From the NCBI GenBank assembly GCA_913055635.1, contig CAJXLK010000004.1, positions 1 through 64,000 of the forward strand: DNA of 64,000 nucleotides, in the 5' to 3' direction. This DNA is from an uncultured Bacteroidota bacterium (GTDB lineage: Bacteria; Bacteroidota; Bacteroidia; Bacteroidales; UBA12077). A model generated the notes under the pieces. That model did no database searches. It was not told the origin of the DNA and saw only the letters and a list, made by a program, of their open reading frames with translations. Made by a program: the position numbers and the translations under genes. Positions 18,239 through 29,564 of this stretch are shown in pieces (position 1 is the stretch's first letter; the number at the start of each line of letters is the position of its first letter).

Positions 18239-21200
18239 CTACCTGCTGTTTTCCAGGTACTTATTCATGATGGACAAAAGGGCCTGCACATCGATGGGTT
18301 TGCTGATATAATCATCGCAACCCGCCTGAAGGCATTTTTCCTTATCTTCTTGCATGGCATAAGCCGTTTGGGCAATAATGGGGATCTTGTAGCCATCCTC
18401 CCGTATGTCCTTAGTAATCTGCCGCCCACTGCGGTCGGGCAATTGAATATCCATCAGAATCATTTCCACATCCGGGGTTTGCATGAACTTGTCAAAAGCC
18501 TCCCGGCCTTGCTGGGCCCGCAGAAGAGAAGCCCCGGTTTCTCCGATGATTTCTTCGAGATACTCCAAACTGACCGGATCATCTTCAACAATTAAAATCT
18601 TGTGCCCGGACCAGTCAAAAGTGGGGTTTTCCCGGTGCGCTCTTTCCTCACCAGCCTGCTGTTCTTCCATCCTTTCATAGGGCAGGGTAAAATAAAAAAC
18701 ACTGCCTTTGCCTTCTTCCGACTCCACCGAAATGTGGCCATTTAAAAGATGAACCAGATTTTTAGAGATGGACAACCCCAGGCCGGTTCCTTCGTGGCGG
18801 GCGGAAGTGGGCGATTCCTCTGCCTGGCGGAAACGGTCAAAAATGTCTTTCAGCTTATCTTCCGGTATACCCTGACCGGTATCGCTGACAAAAAACTGCA
18901 AGGCGTTATCGGAGCTTTTTTCATATCCAAAGCGAATGGTACCCTGTGAAGTAAATTTCAATGCATTGCTGATCAGATTGGTTAGAATTTGCCGGATGCG
19001 AAGCCGGTCAGAATGGATATAGCTTTCGGCCCTTGAAAGTCCGAGGGCCAGGTCAAGATGCACCTGTTGATCGCCTTCCTGTTCGAGTTGAGCCGAATAA
19101 CTATTGTAGAGCTCACTGAGCAGGTCATTCAGGTAAAAACCACCCTTCTCAATTTTTAATTGGTTGGCTTCAATCTTGGAAATGTCAATGATGTCATTGA
19201 TGATTTTGAGCAACTGGCGGGACTGATCATCAATCAGTTTAAGGAATCCCTGCTGTTTTTCCTGGCTGATTTGACGTTCTTTGAGCAATTGGGTAAAACC
19301 AATGATGCCATTCATCGGGGTTCGGATCTCATGGCTCATATTGGCCAAAAACGCAGATTTCAGGCGATCGCTTTCTTCAGCCTTCTTTTTGGCCTCGAGC
19401 AGGTTCTGCTTATACTGGCTTTCCTGAAACTTGGAATGAAGCAGGGGGGCCAGGTAATCACACAAATGGGTGATCAGTTCTCGGTCCCGCTCATGATATC
19501 CCCCGGGCTTGTTGGCCAGGGTCAATCCGCCAACGAGCTGGCCGTTCAGAACCACCGGACAGGCCAGGGCGGCAGTGATCCGGATATGGCCTTTCGGGGG
19601 ATGTAGGTTGCCGTTTTGATAGCGGGCCCGCTTTTCCTTAAAGACCCTGCCCCATACCCCGGCCCAGGAATCCCGGTAAAAAATAAGGGATTTGTCGGGC
19701 ACTTGACATTGATCCCATACATCACGGGTCAGGGACTGGGATACCAAATCACCGTTGTCATCGATATAGCCAAAGAAACCATAAGGGCTGTCAAAGACTT
19801 CCCTGAAAATATCCAGCACATCGTTGTAAAAGCGCTCCGAATCGCTCTTAATGAACGTATTGGAGATGCGGTTTTTGATATCCATTTCCTGCTCTGCCCG
19901 TTTTCTGTGGGTTATATCCCGGGCAATTTTTAAAATGGCCTGCGTCTCACCATAACTGATTACCCGGGCATTGATCTCAACAGGAATAACCTCTCCCTGA
20001 GCCGAAACGTGTTCAGTTTCAAAAGAAGCATATCCGGCTTGTTTGATCGATGAAAGGCGTTCGTCAAATTTCTCGGCATACGATGAGCTGGTAAAATCCC
20101 GGGGCTGTAACCCCCTGATATTTTGACAACTATACTCCAACCTTTGGCAGGCAATGTCATTGGCGTCAAGGACCCGCCCGGCCATATCGACAATGAAAAT
20201 GGCATCGGTGGCATTGTTGTAAAGGCTTCGGAACCGCTCCTCACTACGTTTCAGGGCCCTTTCTGCCTTCTTGCGCTCGGTGATATCGGTCAAAAAACTC
20301 AGGTACTGACTTGAGGAGAGGCTGGTAGCGTTAACCAGCACATTTTTACGTTGACCCTGGCGAGCAATGATGGTGGTTTCCCGATTGATAAGGCTTCCGG
20401 CCTCCAACAAATCTTCAAATCGAAATGCGTGGTCCGAATGTCCGCCCCCTTCCTGTATATCTCCTATGGCAAGCTGGGTGAGTTGATCATTCCCATACCC
20501 GGTTAACCTTAAGGCAGCTGAATTGGCATAGGTGATGCGCCCATCCTGATCAGTGAGTATCACCGCTGCCGGCGAAGATTCAATGTAATTGCGGAAGCGC
20601 TGCTCATTCATGCGCAATTGTTCCACCGTCTCCTGGAGCCGGCTGTTGGCTTCATTCAACTCATCATTGAGTGTGACGTATTCTTCATTTTGGGTCTGAA
20701 TTTCTTCATTTTTTTCTTTCAACTCCCGCTGATGATCAATCTGTTCAGATATGTCATGGACAATGGCAATGATGCGTTTGCCCTGGCGGGTATCAATCGC
20801 ATTCAGGGTGATCTCGGTATCAATGAGGCCTCCGTCTTTGGTTTTGTGCTTCCAGTAAAATTGTTGAGGTTGACCGGCCAGGGCCTTTTTAATGTATTTT
20901 GTCCCGGCGGTTTTAGAAGCCTCCCCATCCGGCTGCCTGCCAGGCGAGAGATCCTCTCCGGGATTCTTCCCGATCAATTCCTCCCTGGAATAACCAAACA
21001 TCCGGGCCGCCTGCCGGTTGCAATCCAATATGGTACGGTCCATAAATAAAAAACCATCCCCCGAATTTTCAAATATGGCGCGGTACTTTTCTTCGCTTTC
21101 CCTGATCTGCTGCTGCTGCTTTTTTTGTTCAGTTATATCCCTGCCAATGGCCGCCGCACCTATCACCTGTTGGCGGTCATCATAAATGGGGGATACTGAA

Positions 21201-22042
21201 AGCGATATATTCATCTGCTGACCATCTTTACCAACACGGACGGTCTCCAGGCGCCGAATGGTGTGACCCTGTAAAACATAATCCAGGTTGTGACCAATTT
21301 CTCCGGATGGATCGCTCGGATCAAGGAAGGCAGGATGATGGCCGATGACCTCTTCGGCCCGGTAACCATATATTTTTTCGGCACCGGGATTCCAGGAATA
21401 AATCTTTCCCTGGGCGTCAACCCCAATGATGGCATCGTCTGAAGAATTGACGATGGCCCCCAGCCTGCTGCTGATCTGCTCCTTCTCTTTGCGGTCGGTG
21501 ATGTCGGTGATGGCCGATCGGATGCTCTGATGAACCGTTTCACTTGATTCCTCCTCTACCAGGGTGCTGTCAAGGCTTACAAATATACGCTCACCCCCAT
21601 TGCTGATCAAAGCCAACTCACAGGATTGAGACTCCCCTGTTTTTAAAATATGGCGCAAATGAAAGTAAAAGGTATCCTGATAATCCGGATGAACAAACCG
21701 GGTAAAAGTGTGCCGGGTCAAATCCTGAGAATCCAAACCAATCAGGTTGCCCCCTTTTTTGTTGACCGTGGAAATCCGGTAATCGCTCTGAATGATAAAA
21801 TAAGCCACCGGGGCATTGTCAAAAAGGTCGGAATACCGGTTGCGGGAAATCTCCAACTCATTGTGAATCCTTTTCAACTCTTCGTTTTGCTGCTCCAACT
21901 CAATCTGATGGATGCTCAACTCCTCGACCAGAGACTCCAGGTCTTTATGGTAAAGGGCCGGATCCTGAACACCCTTTTGACGCAGCATTCGCTCGGCCTT
22001 TTTCCTGAGCTGTGAACTCCTGGTATTGTCATCTTCCGCCAT
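18239..22042 (-). CDS. Multi-PAS/GAF hybrid sensor histidine kinase with receiver
   Basis: This 1267-residue cytosolic kinase begins with a coiled coil (SLVEELSIHQIELEQQNEELK). Several PAS domains follow, recognisable by repeated ITDITDRK-type ends. A GAF-like domain (about 690-860: SPYGFFGYIDDNGDLVSQS, ALACPVVLNGQLVGGLTLANKPGGY) comes next. HisKA carries FLANMSHEIRTPMNGIIGF with H904, followed by HATPase_c (ISNALKFTSQG, VSDTGQGIPEDKL, GTGLGLSISKNLV). A C-terminal receiver contains KILIVEDDPVSLEYL and MILMDIQLPD. It starts 30 bases after the CheB-CheR-PAS gene, so the two are surely co-transcribed and probably work together. No membrane helix means the signals are cytosolic or relayed. Confidence 0.93.
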   Translation of the reverse strand: MAEDDNTRSSQLRKKAERMLRQKGVQDPALYHKDLESLVEELSIHQIELEQQNEELKRIHNELEISRNRYSDLFDNAPVAYFIIQSDYRISTVNKKGGNLIGLDSQDLTRHTFTRFVHPDYQDTFYFHLRHILKTGESQSCELALISNGGERIFVSLDSTLVEEESSETVHQSIRSAITDITDRKEKEQISSRLGAIVNSSDDAIIGVDAQGKIYSWNPGAEKIYGYRAEEVIGHHPAFLDPSDPSGEIGHNLDYVLQGHTIRRLETVRVGKDGQQMNISLSVSPIYDDRQQVIGAAAIGRDITEQKKQQQQIRESEEKYRAIFENSGDGFLFMDRTILDCNRQAARMFGYSREELIGKNPGEDLSPGRQPDGEASKTAGTKYIKKALAGQPQQFYWKHKTKDGGLIDTEITLNAIDTRQGKRIIAIVHDISEQIDHQRELKEKNEEIQTQNEEYVTLNDELNEANSRLQETVEQLRMNEQRFRNYIESSPAAVILTDQDGRITYANSAALRLTGYGNDQLTQLAIGDIQEGGGHSDHAFRFEDLLEAGSLINRETTIIARQGQRKNVLVNATSLSSSQYLSFLTDITERKKAERALKRSEERFRSLYNNATDAIFIVDMAGRVLDANDIACQRLEYSCQNIRGLQPRDFTSSSYAEKFDERLSSIKQAGYASFETEHVSAQGEVIPVEINARVISYGETQAILKIARDITHRKRAEQEMDIKNRISNTFIKSDSERFYNDVLDIFREVFDSPYGFFGYIDDNGDLVSQSLTRDVWDQCQVPDKSLIFYRDSWAGVWGRVFKEKRARYQNGNLHPPKGHIRITAALACPVVLNGQLVGGLTLANKPGGYHERDRELITHLCDYLAPLLHSKFQESQYKQNLLEAKKKAEESDRLKSAFLANMSHEIRTPMNGIIGFTQLLKERQISQEKQQGFLKLIDDQSRQLLKIINDIIDISKIEANQLKIEKGGFYLNDLLSELYNSYSAQLEQEGDQQVHLDLALGLSRAESYIHSDRLRIRQILTNLISNALKFTSQGTIRFGYEKSSDNALQFFVSDTGQGIPEDKLKDIFDRFRQAEESPTSARHEGTGLGLSISKNLVHLLNGHISVESEEGKGSVFYFTLPYERMEEQQAGEERAHRENPTFDWSGHKILIVEDDPVSLEYLEEIIGETGASLLRAQQGREAFDKFMQTPDVEMILMDIQLPDRSGRQITKDIREDGYKIPIIAQTAYAMQEDKEKCLQAGCDDYISKPIDVQALLSIMNKYLENSR

Positions 22043-22072
22043 ATTTACCCCTTCTATTGTACCTGAGACAAT

Positions 22073-25000
22073 TCAATGCTTTGATCTTTTATTCAACCCC
22101 TCCTGCCCGTCAACCTGGACATGATCCTGGCCATTGAGTGTTTCGATGGTATAAACGGCAAATTCAAAATGGTTTTGCCCGTCATAAACCGGGTGTACCC
22201 CTACCTTTAAATTTTTCCCCAAATGCGGTTCATAGTAAATGGCATTGGCTTTTTGCTTGCGCGAGAGCGCCCTGCAGGTTACACAGTGATCGGGCGGGGC
22301 ATCAGTGCCATGGACCAGCTGATAGAGTTTTTTATCCGTAAGCTGATTGGGTTCTGCCCCCACAATGGTCAGGAAAGGTTGGTTGTATTGTAATATGTTG
22401 TAATCGTGATCGATCAGCACCAGCCCCTCTGAAATGGCATTGAGCGAATGTTGCCACATCTTTTGATAGCGCTCGTTATGAATCTTTTCCGTTACATCGC
22501 GAATCAGACCGACAAAAGCGGTTGTTTCCCCTTGCTGATCTGTTAGCTTGAATACGCTGGTTTCCCCGTAAAATATGCTTCCATCTTTCTTTTTGTAGGG
22601 AATTAACTTAATAAAGCCTTTTTGATCGGCATATTGATCGATGTACTTTCCCATTTCCCGGTAATAGCTTTCATCGGCATAAAGGCAGCTGGTCTGTTCT
22701 CCTTTCATTTCCTCCAGTTTATATCCCACAAGTTTTTCCATGGCCGGATTGGCATCGACAATTTCGCGATTGGGCGTGGCCACCAGGATGGCATCGCGGT
22801 TGCGTTCAAACAGGCTGCGGTATTTTTGCTCGCTCTGCTGAATGGCTTCTTCAGCTTTTTTACGTTCGGTAACATCCTCGAGGGTAAAGATCACCCCCCG
22901 GGCTTCTCCGTTCTGATCGAGCATGGGGGCCCCATTGATTGAAAGCAGGCGTTTGGCTTGGTCCTGCACTTTTATATAATGCTGATACTGATAAACCGGC
23001 TTTTTTGTGCGCATCACCTGACTAAAAGGCAACTGATCACTGGCAATGGGCTGGCCCTTCAAGTCAGTAATCTCCCACTTGACATCATCATAGCTGCGCT
23101 TATTGATTTGTTGCTGGGTGATCCCCAACACTTCCTCGGCTTTTTTATTGGCAAAGGTGATTTGGCCCTGGCGGTCGACCATGGTACTGGCCACCGGATT
23201 TTGTTCCAGGATTTGATAGATCAGCTCATAGGTTTTATTTTTTTCAGCCTCCATTTCTTTCTCGGCGGTGATGTTCATGACAATACCCGTGAGGCGTACC
23301 GGTTTGCCCTGATCATCCCACTCAACAATCCCTCCTTTGTCTTTAAACCAGATATAACCCCCTTCTTTGTGGCGTAAGCGGTAGGTTATCTCATAAACAG
23401 GGGTTTTCCCCTCCAGGTGATTGCGCATGGCCTGCATCACCGGCTCATAATCGTCGGGATGAAGCAGGCTGGTCCAGCCCTGATAACCGGGGGATATCTC
23501 GGAAGGCTGATATCCAAGGATGGTGGCTTTCTGATCTCCAAAACGCACCGTATTGCGGGGATAGTCCCATTCCCACCAGGCCAGCTCTCCCATCCTCATG
23601 GCCTGCTCCAGGCGGTTATTGAGCTGCTGGACTTTTTGCTGGGAAGTTTTCAGATCCGAAATATCAATAAAGGTAATGATGATCCCATCCACGGCATTTT
23701 CCTGGGTTCGGTAGGGTACCATGCGCAAGAGGTACCAGTTCTTCTTCTTATCCTGCACCTCTACCTCCCTGGCCTGAAGGGTATCCATGACATGGCGGGC
23801 TTCTTCGACAAAGTTGCTGTAGATGTGCTCCAGGGAAATATGATCGATGGGACGGCCAATATCGGATTCGCGTATGTTGGTGATGCGCTCGGCCACTTCG
23901 GTGACTTTACGAATATTCATTTTCGAATCGATAAAAAGCGTCCCAATGTGGGTATTGCGCAGCAGGTTGTTCATATCATTGTTGAGCTGGGTAAGCTCTT
24001 CAATCTTCTGCTGGTGTTCGGCATTAACGGTATAAAGCTCTTCATTGACGCTTTGCAGCTCCTCATTGGTGCTCTGCAACTCTTCGTTCGAGGCGATCAG
24101 CTCTTCATTGGAGGATTGAAGTTCTTCGTTGGAAGTTTCCAGCTCCTCAACGGTAGCCTGAAGGTTCTCCTTGGTATACTGCAGTTCCCGCTCCAGTTCA
24201 TTGATGCGCTCCTGGTACTGGGTGTTCACATCCACTTTCTCTACCTCGTCGCCCTCGGCCACAGAACTTTGCTTTTGATCCTCCGGTTTAAAACTGATCA
24301 GAAAATAGATCTCTTTGGTTTTGGGATCGTCAAGTCTTCTTCCCGAGAGGGTCACGGGCTGGTCCGAATGGCCTGGCACACGGATGTGCTCATAGGCAAT
24401 TTCCTGGCCCTCCTTTTTGGCCCGCCGCAGGATGCTGCTGACCATGGTGGCCAGCTCATCGGGCAGCATCTTGAGGATGTTCAGGCTCACCTGGCCCACC
24501 GGCAATTTGATGAATTGATTGACCCCATGGAGGGTATGAACCAGGTTGTAGTTTTCATCGACGATCACCGAAGGCGGCACAAACTGGCTTAACAATTCAT
24601 CAAAGATGCTGTCAAGCTTGGGCATTTGGGGACGTGAATGTCCTGAGTAGCTGCCCACCTGCTTGAGCTCATGTTGTTTTTTCTGCATATCAGGCAGGCG
24701 GAAAGGCTCATTGACCGGGGGCTTATAGCCGGGCCGCTGCTTGTAGATCTTCGAGCGGGTATCGATCAGGGTGAACCCTTGCGACAATTCCCCTACCGAC
24801 TCACTGCTGCCCAAAAACAAATAAGCATCCTTGTTGAGGGCAAAATACAGCATGGAGAGGATCTTCTGCTGCACTTCATTGTTCAGGTAAATCAGCATGT
24901 TGCGGCATACAATCAGGTCCATCTTGGAAAAAGGCGGATCCTTTAAAACATTGTGGGGAGCAAAGATCACCATGCGCCGAATGTTCTCATTGACCTGGTA

Positions 25001-26236
25001 ACCGTCTTCCTTCTTGGTGAAATACTTACCCAGGTATTCTGAGGGCACATCCGAGATAATGCTTTGGGGATAGATGCCCACCCCGGCAAATTCAATCGAG
25101 TCGCGGTCGATGTCGGTGGCAAAAAGCTTAACTTCCCGGTTGATGTTGTGGTTTTCCATGTACTCCCGCAACAAAATGGCCACCGAATAGGCCTCTTCCC
25201 CGGTCGAACATCCAATGCTCCATACCCGCAAGGGATCCCTCTTACTGGGATTCTTCAACAATTGAGGGACAACCTCTTCGCGGAGCTTGTCAAAGACCTC
25301 CGGATCCCGAAAAAAGCGGGTTACCCCTATTAAAAGTTCCCGGTAAAGGATATTGACCTCCCGTTGATTGGAGGAAATAAAATCCACATAATCGGCGATG
25401 TTGTCATACCGGTTGATGCTGATGCGCTTCTCCAGCCTACGGATGATGGTGCTCTCCTTGTAATTGGAAAAATCAACCCCGGTCTGATCCCGTATGATCA
25501 TGATGATCTTCGAGAGGTAATCCTCATCCTTGGTGATCTGATTTTCGATCTTCTGAGTCTTTTGGATGAACGGATGCTTGATGTAATTGATCAGGGCCTC
25601 GGGCATATCTGCCGGGGTAAGGATATAATCGACCATGCCGGTAGAAATAGAACTGCGGGGCATGCCGTCAAACTTGGCCGACTGGTCATCCTGGACGATC
25701 GCCATTCCACCATGTTCCTTGATGGCCCGAATGCCCAGGGTACCATCGCTGCCCGTACCGGAGAGTACAACCCCAATGGCATTTTTGCCCTGGTCCTTGG
25801 CCAATGAACGCATGAAAATGTCGATGGGCAGGTTCACCATCCGTGAGGGCTCCTGGTCGGTGAGAAAAAGCTTTCCCCGGAAAATCGTCATGTTTTTGCG
25901 CGGCGGAATCAGATACAGGTGATTGGCCTCTACCGCCATGCCATCTTCCACCCGATGAATCGACATCTTGGTATAGCGGGCCAGCAGCTCGCCCATCAAA
26001 CTCTTGTAGTCCGGAGAAAGATGCTGTACGATGACAAAGGCCACCCCCGGATCATCCGGGGTGTTCCTGAAAAATTCCTGCAGAGCCTCCAATCCCCCCG
26101 CTGAAGCGCCTATACCCACCACCGAAAACTCCAGTTGGCTCTCCAACGAATCAGCAATGGGATTGGTCTGCGAATAACCAGACTCCCCAGAAGCATGATT
26201 CGACGAAAGATCCTGTCCATCCTCGTTTGACATCAT
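22073..26236 (-). CDS. CheB-CheR-PAS fusion protein
   Basis: This 1387-residue protein joins several modules. A CheB methylesterase domain (about 36-225) has GIGASAGGLE with S45, VQHLSPDYKS and VLSGTGSDGT as catalytic elements. A CheR methyltransferase domain (about 230-500) includes SIGCSTGEEAYSVA and the region LIVCRNMLIYL. A heptad coiled coil rich in EELQSTNEE units spans about 690-765. At least four PAS domains follow, the last with CVTCRA. It lacks kinase and receiver domains, which are supplied by the hybrid kinase 30 bases downstream. Such fusions occur outside classical chemotaxis in general signalling; no receptor, CheA or CheW is present in this window. The signal is unknown. Confidence 0.93.
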   Translation of the reverse strand: MMSNEDGQDLSSNHASGESGYSQTNPIADSLESQLEFSVVGIGASAGGLEALQEFFRNTPDDPGVAFVIVQHLSPDYKSLMGELLARYTKMSIHRVEDGMAVEANHLYLIPPRKNMTIFRGKLFLTDQEPSRMVNLPIDIFMRSLAKDQGKNAIGVVLSGTGSDGTLGIRAIKEHGGMAIVQDDQSAKFDGMPRSSISTGMVDYILTPADMPEALINYIKHPFIQKTQKIENQITKDEDYLSKIIMIIRDQTGVDFSNYKESTIIRRLEKRISINRYDNIADYVDFISSNQREVNILYRELLIGVTRFFRDPEVFDKLREEVVPQLLKNPSKRDPLRVWSIGCSTGEEAYSVAILLREYMENHNINREVKLFATDIDRDSIEFAGVGIYPQSIISDVPSEYLGKYFTKKEDGYQVNENIRRMVIFAPHNVLKDPPFSKMDLIVCRNMLIYLNNEVQQKILSMLYFALNKDAYLFLGSSESVGELSQGFTLIDTRSKIYKQRPGYKPPVNEPFRLPDMQKKQHELKQVGSYSGHSRPQMPKLDSIFDELLSQFVPPSVIVDENYNLVHTLHGVNQFIKLPVGQVSLNILKMLPDELATMVSSILRRAKKEGQEIAYEHIRVPGHSDQPVTLSGRRLDDPKTKEIYFLISFKPEDQKQSSVAEGDEVEKVDVNTQYQERINELERELQYTKENLQATVEELETSNEELQSSNEELIASNEELQSTNEELQSVNEELYTVNAEHQQKIEELTQLNNDMNNLLRNTHIGTLFIDSKMNIRKVTEVAERITNIRESDIGRPIDHISLEHIYSNFVEEARHVMDTLQAREVEVQDKKKNWYLLRMVPYRTQENAVDGIIITFIDISDLKTSQQKVQQLNNRLEQAMRMGELAWWEWDYPRNTVRFGDQKATILGYQPSEISPGYQGWTSLLHPDDYEPVMQAMRNHLEGKTPVYEITYRLRHKEGGYIWFKDKGGIVEWDDQGKPVRLTGIVMNITAEKEMEAEKNKTYELIYQILEQNPVASTMVDRQGQITFANKKAEEVLGITQQQINKRSYDDVKWEITDLKGQPIASDQLPFSQVMRTKKPVYQYQHYIKVQDQAKRLLSINGAPMLDQNGEARGVIFTLEDVTERKKAEEAIQQSEQKYRSLFERNRDAILVATPNREIVDANPAMEKLVGYKLEEMKGEQTSCLYADESYYREMGKYIDQYADQKGFIKLIPYKKKDGSIFYGETSVFKLTDQQGETTAFVGLIRDVTEKIHNERYQKMWQHSLNAISEGLVLIDHDYNILQYNQPFLTIVGAEPNQLTDKKLYQLVHGTDAPPDHCVTCRALSRKQKANAIYYEPHLGKNLKVGVHPVYDGQNHFEFAVYTIETLNGQDHVQVDGQEGLNKRSKH

Positions 26237-26850
26237 AACCTCATCCTAAATTGATTTCAACAGCATAAAGACTTATTGAATGCTATCCATCCACATCGCA
26301 TTGTGCCACAATCCCTTCTTATCAGCTCTCTCGCCATAGAACCCACATGCTTTATGCATGTCCTTGTCGTGTAAAACCACGCAGATTGTTTTCATGGTAA
26401 AAATGACAAAATAGAAGTAATATTAATTATAAGCACGATATCTCACAATAGATGCTTCTCTCAAAATTGCGTAGGAATTAATGAAGTCATTACGTGTAAA
26501 CCCATCTTCAGGAAAATCCCGGACCTATTCCTTGCAGGAAAGACTGTGTTAAGGATGTTTTAATCGCTATTGTTACCCCAATCCATTGTCATGGTTTCAT
26601 AAAATGGATACTCCGATACAGGGATTCACTCCAATAGGCTGATCAGTCTATAAATCATTAGGACCTGGTTTGCAGACAAGCTCACTTTAAAGATTAGTAC
26701 ATGCGGGGTTTGGACGAAAAATACCGGGCTGCCGGAGGGAAATCTTGTCAAAATCCTTATATTTACCACCCTTTAAGGCCCAAACGATGCAGGTAAACTT
26801 TTTGTTCAGATTTTTGTCCTAAACCCTAAAAATTAAACAAACACCCAACC
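26237..26850. other. Intergenic region between CheB-CheR-PAS gene and Mrp operon
   Basis: This 614-base divergent gap must hold two promoters. It contains a copy of the recurrent GAACCC-CATG-ACAAGGACATG element at 26336-26373, in minus orientation toward the CheB-CheR gene. No terminator, RNA gene or convincing -7 box was recognised near the Mrp operon start. Confidence 0.5.
26336..26373 (-). repeat. Recurrent intergenic motif, copy 2
   Basis: On the minus strand this reads TTACACGACAAGGACATG, then CATGTGGGTTCTAT. This matches the left-edge copy (2-40) with few changes and similar spacing. In both cases the block lies upstream of, and oriented toward, a gene start (here the CheB-CheR-PAS gene about 100 bases away). 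Confidence 0.5.
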
Positions 26851-29142
26851 TTGGAGTGGACCCTACTCATATTGTTTATTGCAGCGGGAATATCCCTGAT
26901 GATCCCTTCGCGGCTAAAAAATCTCAAGGGATGGATCTTATCGTTGTTTCCATTTGGGGTGTTTGTCTATTTGCTCACCTTCATTCCAGTCATTGATGAG
27001 CAATGGCTGATAGAGCGTTCCCGTCCATGGATGGCGGATCTGGGGTTGAACCTTCATTTCATGCTGGACGGGTTAAGCTTAACCTTTGCCCTTTTGATCA
27101 CGGGTATAGGAACCTTTATCCTGATATACGCCCATGAATACATGCGGTATTATTCGCATACCAAACGTTTTTATGTTTATCTGCTGGTATTCATGGGTTC
27201 GATGCTGGGATTGGTTTTATCGGCGAATTTAATCCTGTTGTTCATTTTCTGGGAATTGACCGGGATCAGTTCTTTCCTTTTGATCGGATTCAAGCATCAC
27301 CAGGAAAATGTGCGAACATCAGCCATTCAGGCCTTGCTGGTCACCACCTTTGGGGGGTTGATGATGCTGGCGGGTTTTGTTCTGCTGGGTTTGGCATCGG
27401 GCACTTATAGCCTGCCGGAATTAATTATCGGCGATATAAAAATTACCCAGCACGGATGGTATCTTCCCATACTTATTTTGATCCTGGGCGGGGCATTCAG
27501 CAAATCGGCCCAATTTCCTTTTCATTTCTGGTTACCGGGGGCCATGCAGGCGCCCTCACCGGTGAGCGCTTTTCTGCACTCGGCCACCATGGTCAAAGCC
27601 GGCATCTACCTTTTGGCGCGCCTTAATCCTGTTTTGGCGGGCACTGCTGAATGGCAAACCATCATTCCGCTGGTGGGGGGATCCACCATGCTCATTGGGG
27701 CCTACCTGGCTTTGACCCAGAAAGACCTGAAGGCCATCCTGGCCTATACCACCATCAGTGCCCTGGGGATGCTGATGCTGCTCATCGGCATCGATACCGA
27801 GCTGGCCATCAAAGGGGCCCTGATTTATCTGATCGTTCATGCCCTGTATAAAGGAACCCTGTTTATGATTGCCGGCTCGGTCGAGAAACAAACCGGTACG
27901 CGTGACATCGACCTGCTGGGCAATCTGGCATACAAAATGCCCATCACCACCGCCGTTGCCCTGCTTGCCCTGCTCTCTATGGCCGGCTTGCCTCCAATGC
28001 TGGGATATGTCGGTAAAGAAATCATTTACGAGGCCAAAATTCAGGCCCCCCATATCGCCGGTTTTGTAACCTTCTTTGGGGTGGTCTCGAACATCTTCAT
28101 GGTTTGGGTCTCCATTTTTATTGCCTACCGGGTTTTCTTCCGCCGCCAATACCATGGGTTTAAAACACCGAAGGAAACCTCTCACCATTTTTGGATCGGC
28201 CCCGGCATACTCGCCCTGGTCGGGCTTATTTTGGGATTATTCCCCCACCAGCTGGGCGAATACCTTATACAACCCGCCATGAACGTTATCCGGGCCGAAA
28301 GCCTGAAAGTGGACCTGAAGCTATGGCACGGATTTAACCAGGTTTTCATGCTCAGCCTGCTAACGGTTATCGGGGGAGTGGTCCTTTTCATGCTGCGTAA
28401 ACAGATCATCCCCTTCTTCCGAAAAGTCAACAAAAAATTCTTCGATGTACGCTTCAGCGACCTTTTCACCCGGTTCCTCGATGGCATCATGCTTTTTGCC
28501 CGTCATAACACCCGCATCATGCAACATGGTTATCAAAGAATATACCTGATGGTGCTGTTCCTCTCGGTCGCCTTTCTCGGCTGGTATCAGCTGATCGACA
28601 CCCGGTTCTGGACCATCGGGCTGTCGGTTGGCCATCTACCCCCTTACGTAACCCTGATCGGGGCCATCATTGTCATAGCCACCCTGTTCACCCTTTTTTC
28701 CCGCTCCCGGATGGCAGCCATTATATCCATGGGGGTGGTGGGCTATGGAATCGCCATCATTTACCTTATCTACAGTGCCATTGACCTGGCCATCACCCAG
28801 CTCCTGGTCGAAACCCTCACGGTAGCCATCTTCGTGCTGGTGATCTTCAAATTGCCCCGCTTCGCCAAATTGTCTTCCCGGGCTTCCAAAATCCGCGATG
28901 GCATCATCGCCCTGCTGGTGGGTGGTTTCATGACCGGAATGGCCCTAAAAGCAAGAAACCTGGAGCTTCAACATCCCATATCCGATTACTTCCTCAATCA
29001 TGGACTGAGCGAAGGTTTCGGCAGCAACATCGTCAATGTCATCCTGGTCGATTTCCGGGCCCTGGACACCCTGGGCGAGGTCACCGTACTTCTGATTGCC
29101 ACCCTGGGGGTCGTCGCACTTTTAAAAATTGATAAGTCATGA
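26851..29142 (+). CDS. mrpA: Mrp-type cation/proton antiporter subunit A
   Basis: This 763-residue multi-helix inner-membrane protein is the largest subunit of the seven-part Mrp Na+(K+)/H+ antiporter and is related to NuoL. The proton-translocating core is clear (about 45-400: [53 protein letters not shown]). The C-terminal DUF4040/MbhE-like region follows (about 590-760: [30 protein letters not shown]). The reading frame starts with TTG at 26851; the next ATG lies about 18 codons in and would clip the first helix, so the TTG is favoured. Its stop overlaps mrpB by four bases. The complex extrudes sodium and supports pH homeostasis. Confidence 0.93.
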   Translation: MEWTLLILFIAAGISLMIPSRLKNLKGWILSLFPFGVFVYLLTFIPVIDEQWLIERSRPWMADLGLNLHFMLDGLSLTFALLITGIGTFILIYAHEYMRYYSHTKRFYVYLLVFMGSMLGLVLSANLILLFIFWELTGISSFLLIGFKHHQENVRTSAIQALLVTTFGGLMMLAGFVLLGLASGTYSLPELIIGDIKITQHGWYLPILILILGGAFSKSAQFPFHFWLPGAMQAPSPVSAFLHSATMVKAGIYLLARLNPVLAGTAEWQTIIPLVGGSTMLIGAYLALTQKDLKAILAYTTISALGMLMLLIGIDTELAIKGALIYLIVHALYKGTLFMIAGSVEKQTGTRDIDLLGNLAYKMPITTAVALLALLSMAGLPPMLGYVGKEIIYEAKIQAPHIAGFVTFFGVVSNIFMVWVSIFIAYRVFFRRQYHGFKTPKETSHHFWIGPGILALVGLILGLFPHQLGEYLIQPAMNVIRAESLKVDLKLWHGFNQVFMLSLLTVIGGVVLFMLRKQIIPFFRKVNKKFFDVRFSDLFTRFLDGIMLFARHNTRIMQHGYQRIYLMVLFLSVAFLGWYQLIDTRFWTIGLSVGHLPPYVTLIGAIIVIATLFTLFSRSRMAAIISMGVVGYGIAIIYLIYSAIDLAITQLLVETLTVAIFVLVIFKLPRFAKLSSRASKIRDGIIALLVGGFMTGMALKARNLELQHPISDYFLNHGLSEGFGSNIVNVILVDFRALDTLGEVTVLLIATLGVVALLKIDKS

Positions 29143-29564
29143 ATTCAACCATCCTCAAAATGGCCGTTGGGGTGCTCAAACCCCTTTTCCTGCTGGTTTC
29201 CCTGTGGCTGCTGCTGCGCGGGCATAATGAACCCGGCGGGGGATTCATCGGGGGGTTGATCGCCGGTAGTGCCCTTATATTGAGGCCACTGGCTTATGAC
29301 CTGGAACGGCTCAGTGAAAAAAACAAACGCCAGTCCCGCATTGTTCTGCGGGCAGGTATGATCCTGATCTTTAGCAGTGCTTTGCTGGGCCTTGTCAGCC
29401 ATAACACCCTTCTGAAAGGGCTTTGGCTGAAAGTGAACCTGATGGGAACACAAACCTTAAAAGTGGGCACTCCCCTTTTGTTCGACATGGGGATCTATTT
29501 GACCGTGATCGGTTTTATCTATTTTGTTTTCATATCAATGATGGAGGAATGGCAATGGAAATAA
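29139..29564 (+). CDS. mrpB: Mrp antiporter subunit B
   Basis: This 141-residue membrane protein has four predicted helices and the MnhB signature [20 protein letters not shown]. Overlap of ATGA type with mrpA and a ten-base overlap with mrpC show tight translational coupling. Length is normal for MrpB. It is an obligate structural subunit of the antiporter; it has no function assignable on its own. Confidence 0.93.
   Translation: MNSTILKMAVGVLKPLFLLVSLWLLLRGHNEPGGGFIGGLIAGSALILRPLAYDLERLSEKNKRQSRIVLRAGMILIFSSALLGLVSHNTLLKGLWLKVNLMGTQTLKVGTPLLFDMGIYLTVIGFIYFVFISMMEEWQWK

Noticed and set aside
23417-24592. Long plus-strand reading frame (391 codons) opposite the CheB-CheR-PAS gene
   Set aside because: Hydrophobic runs are the antisense of Glu-rich coiled-coil codons; the real gene on the other strand is certain.
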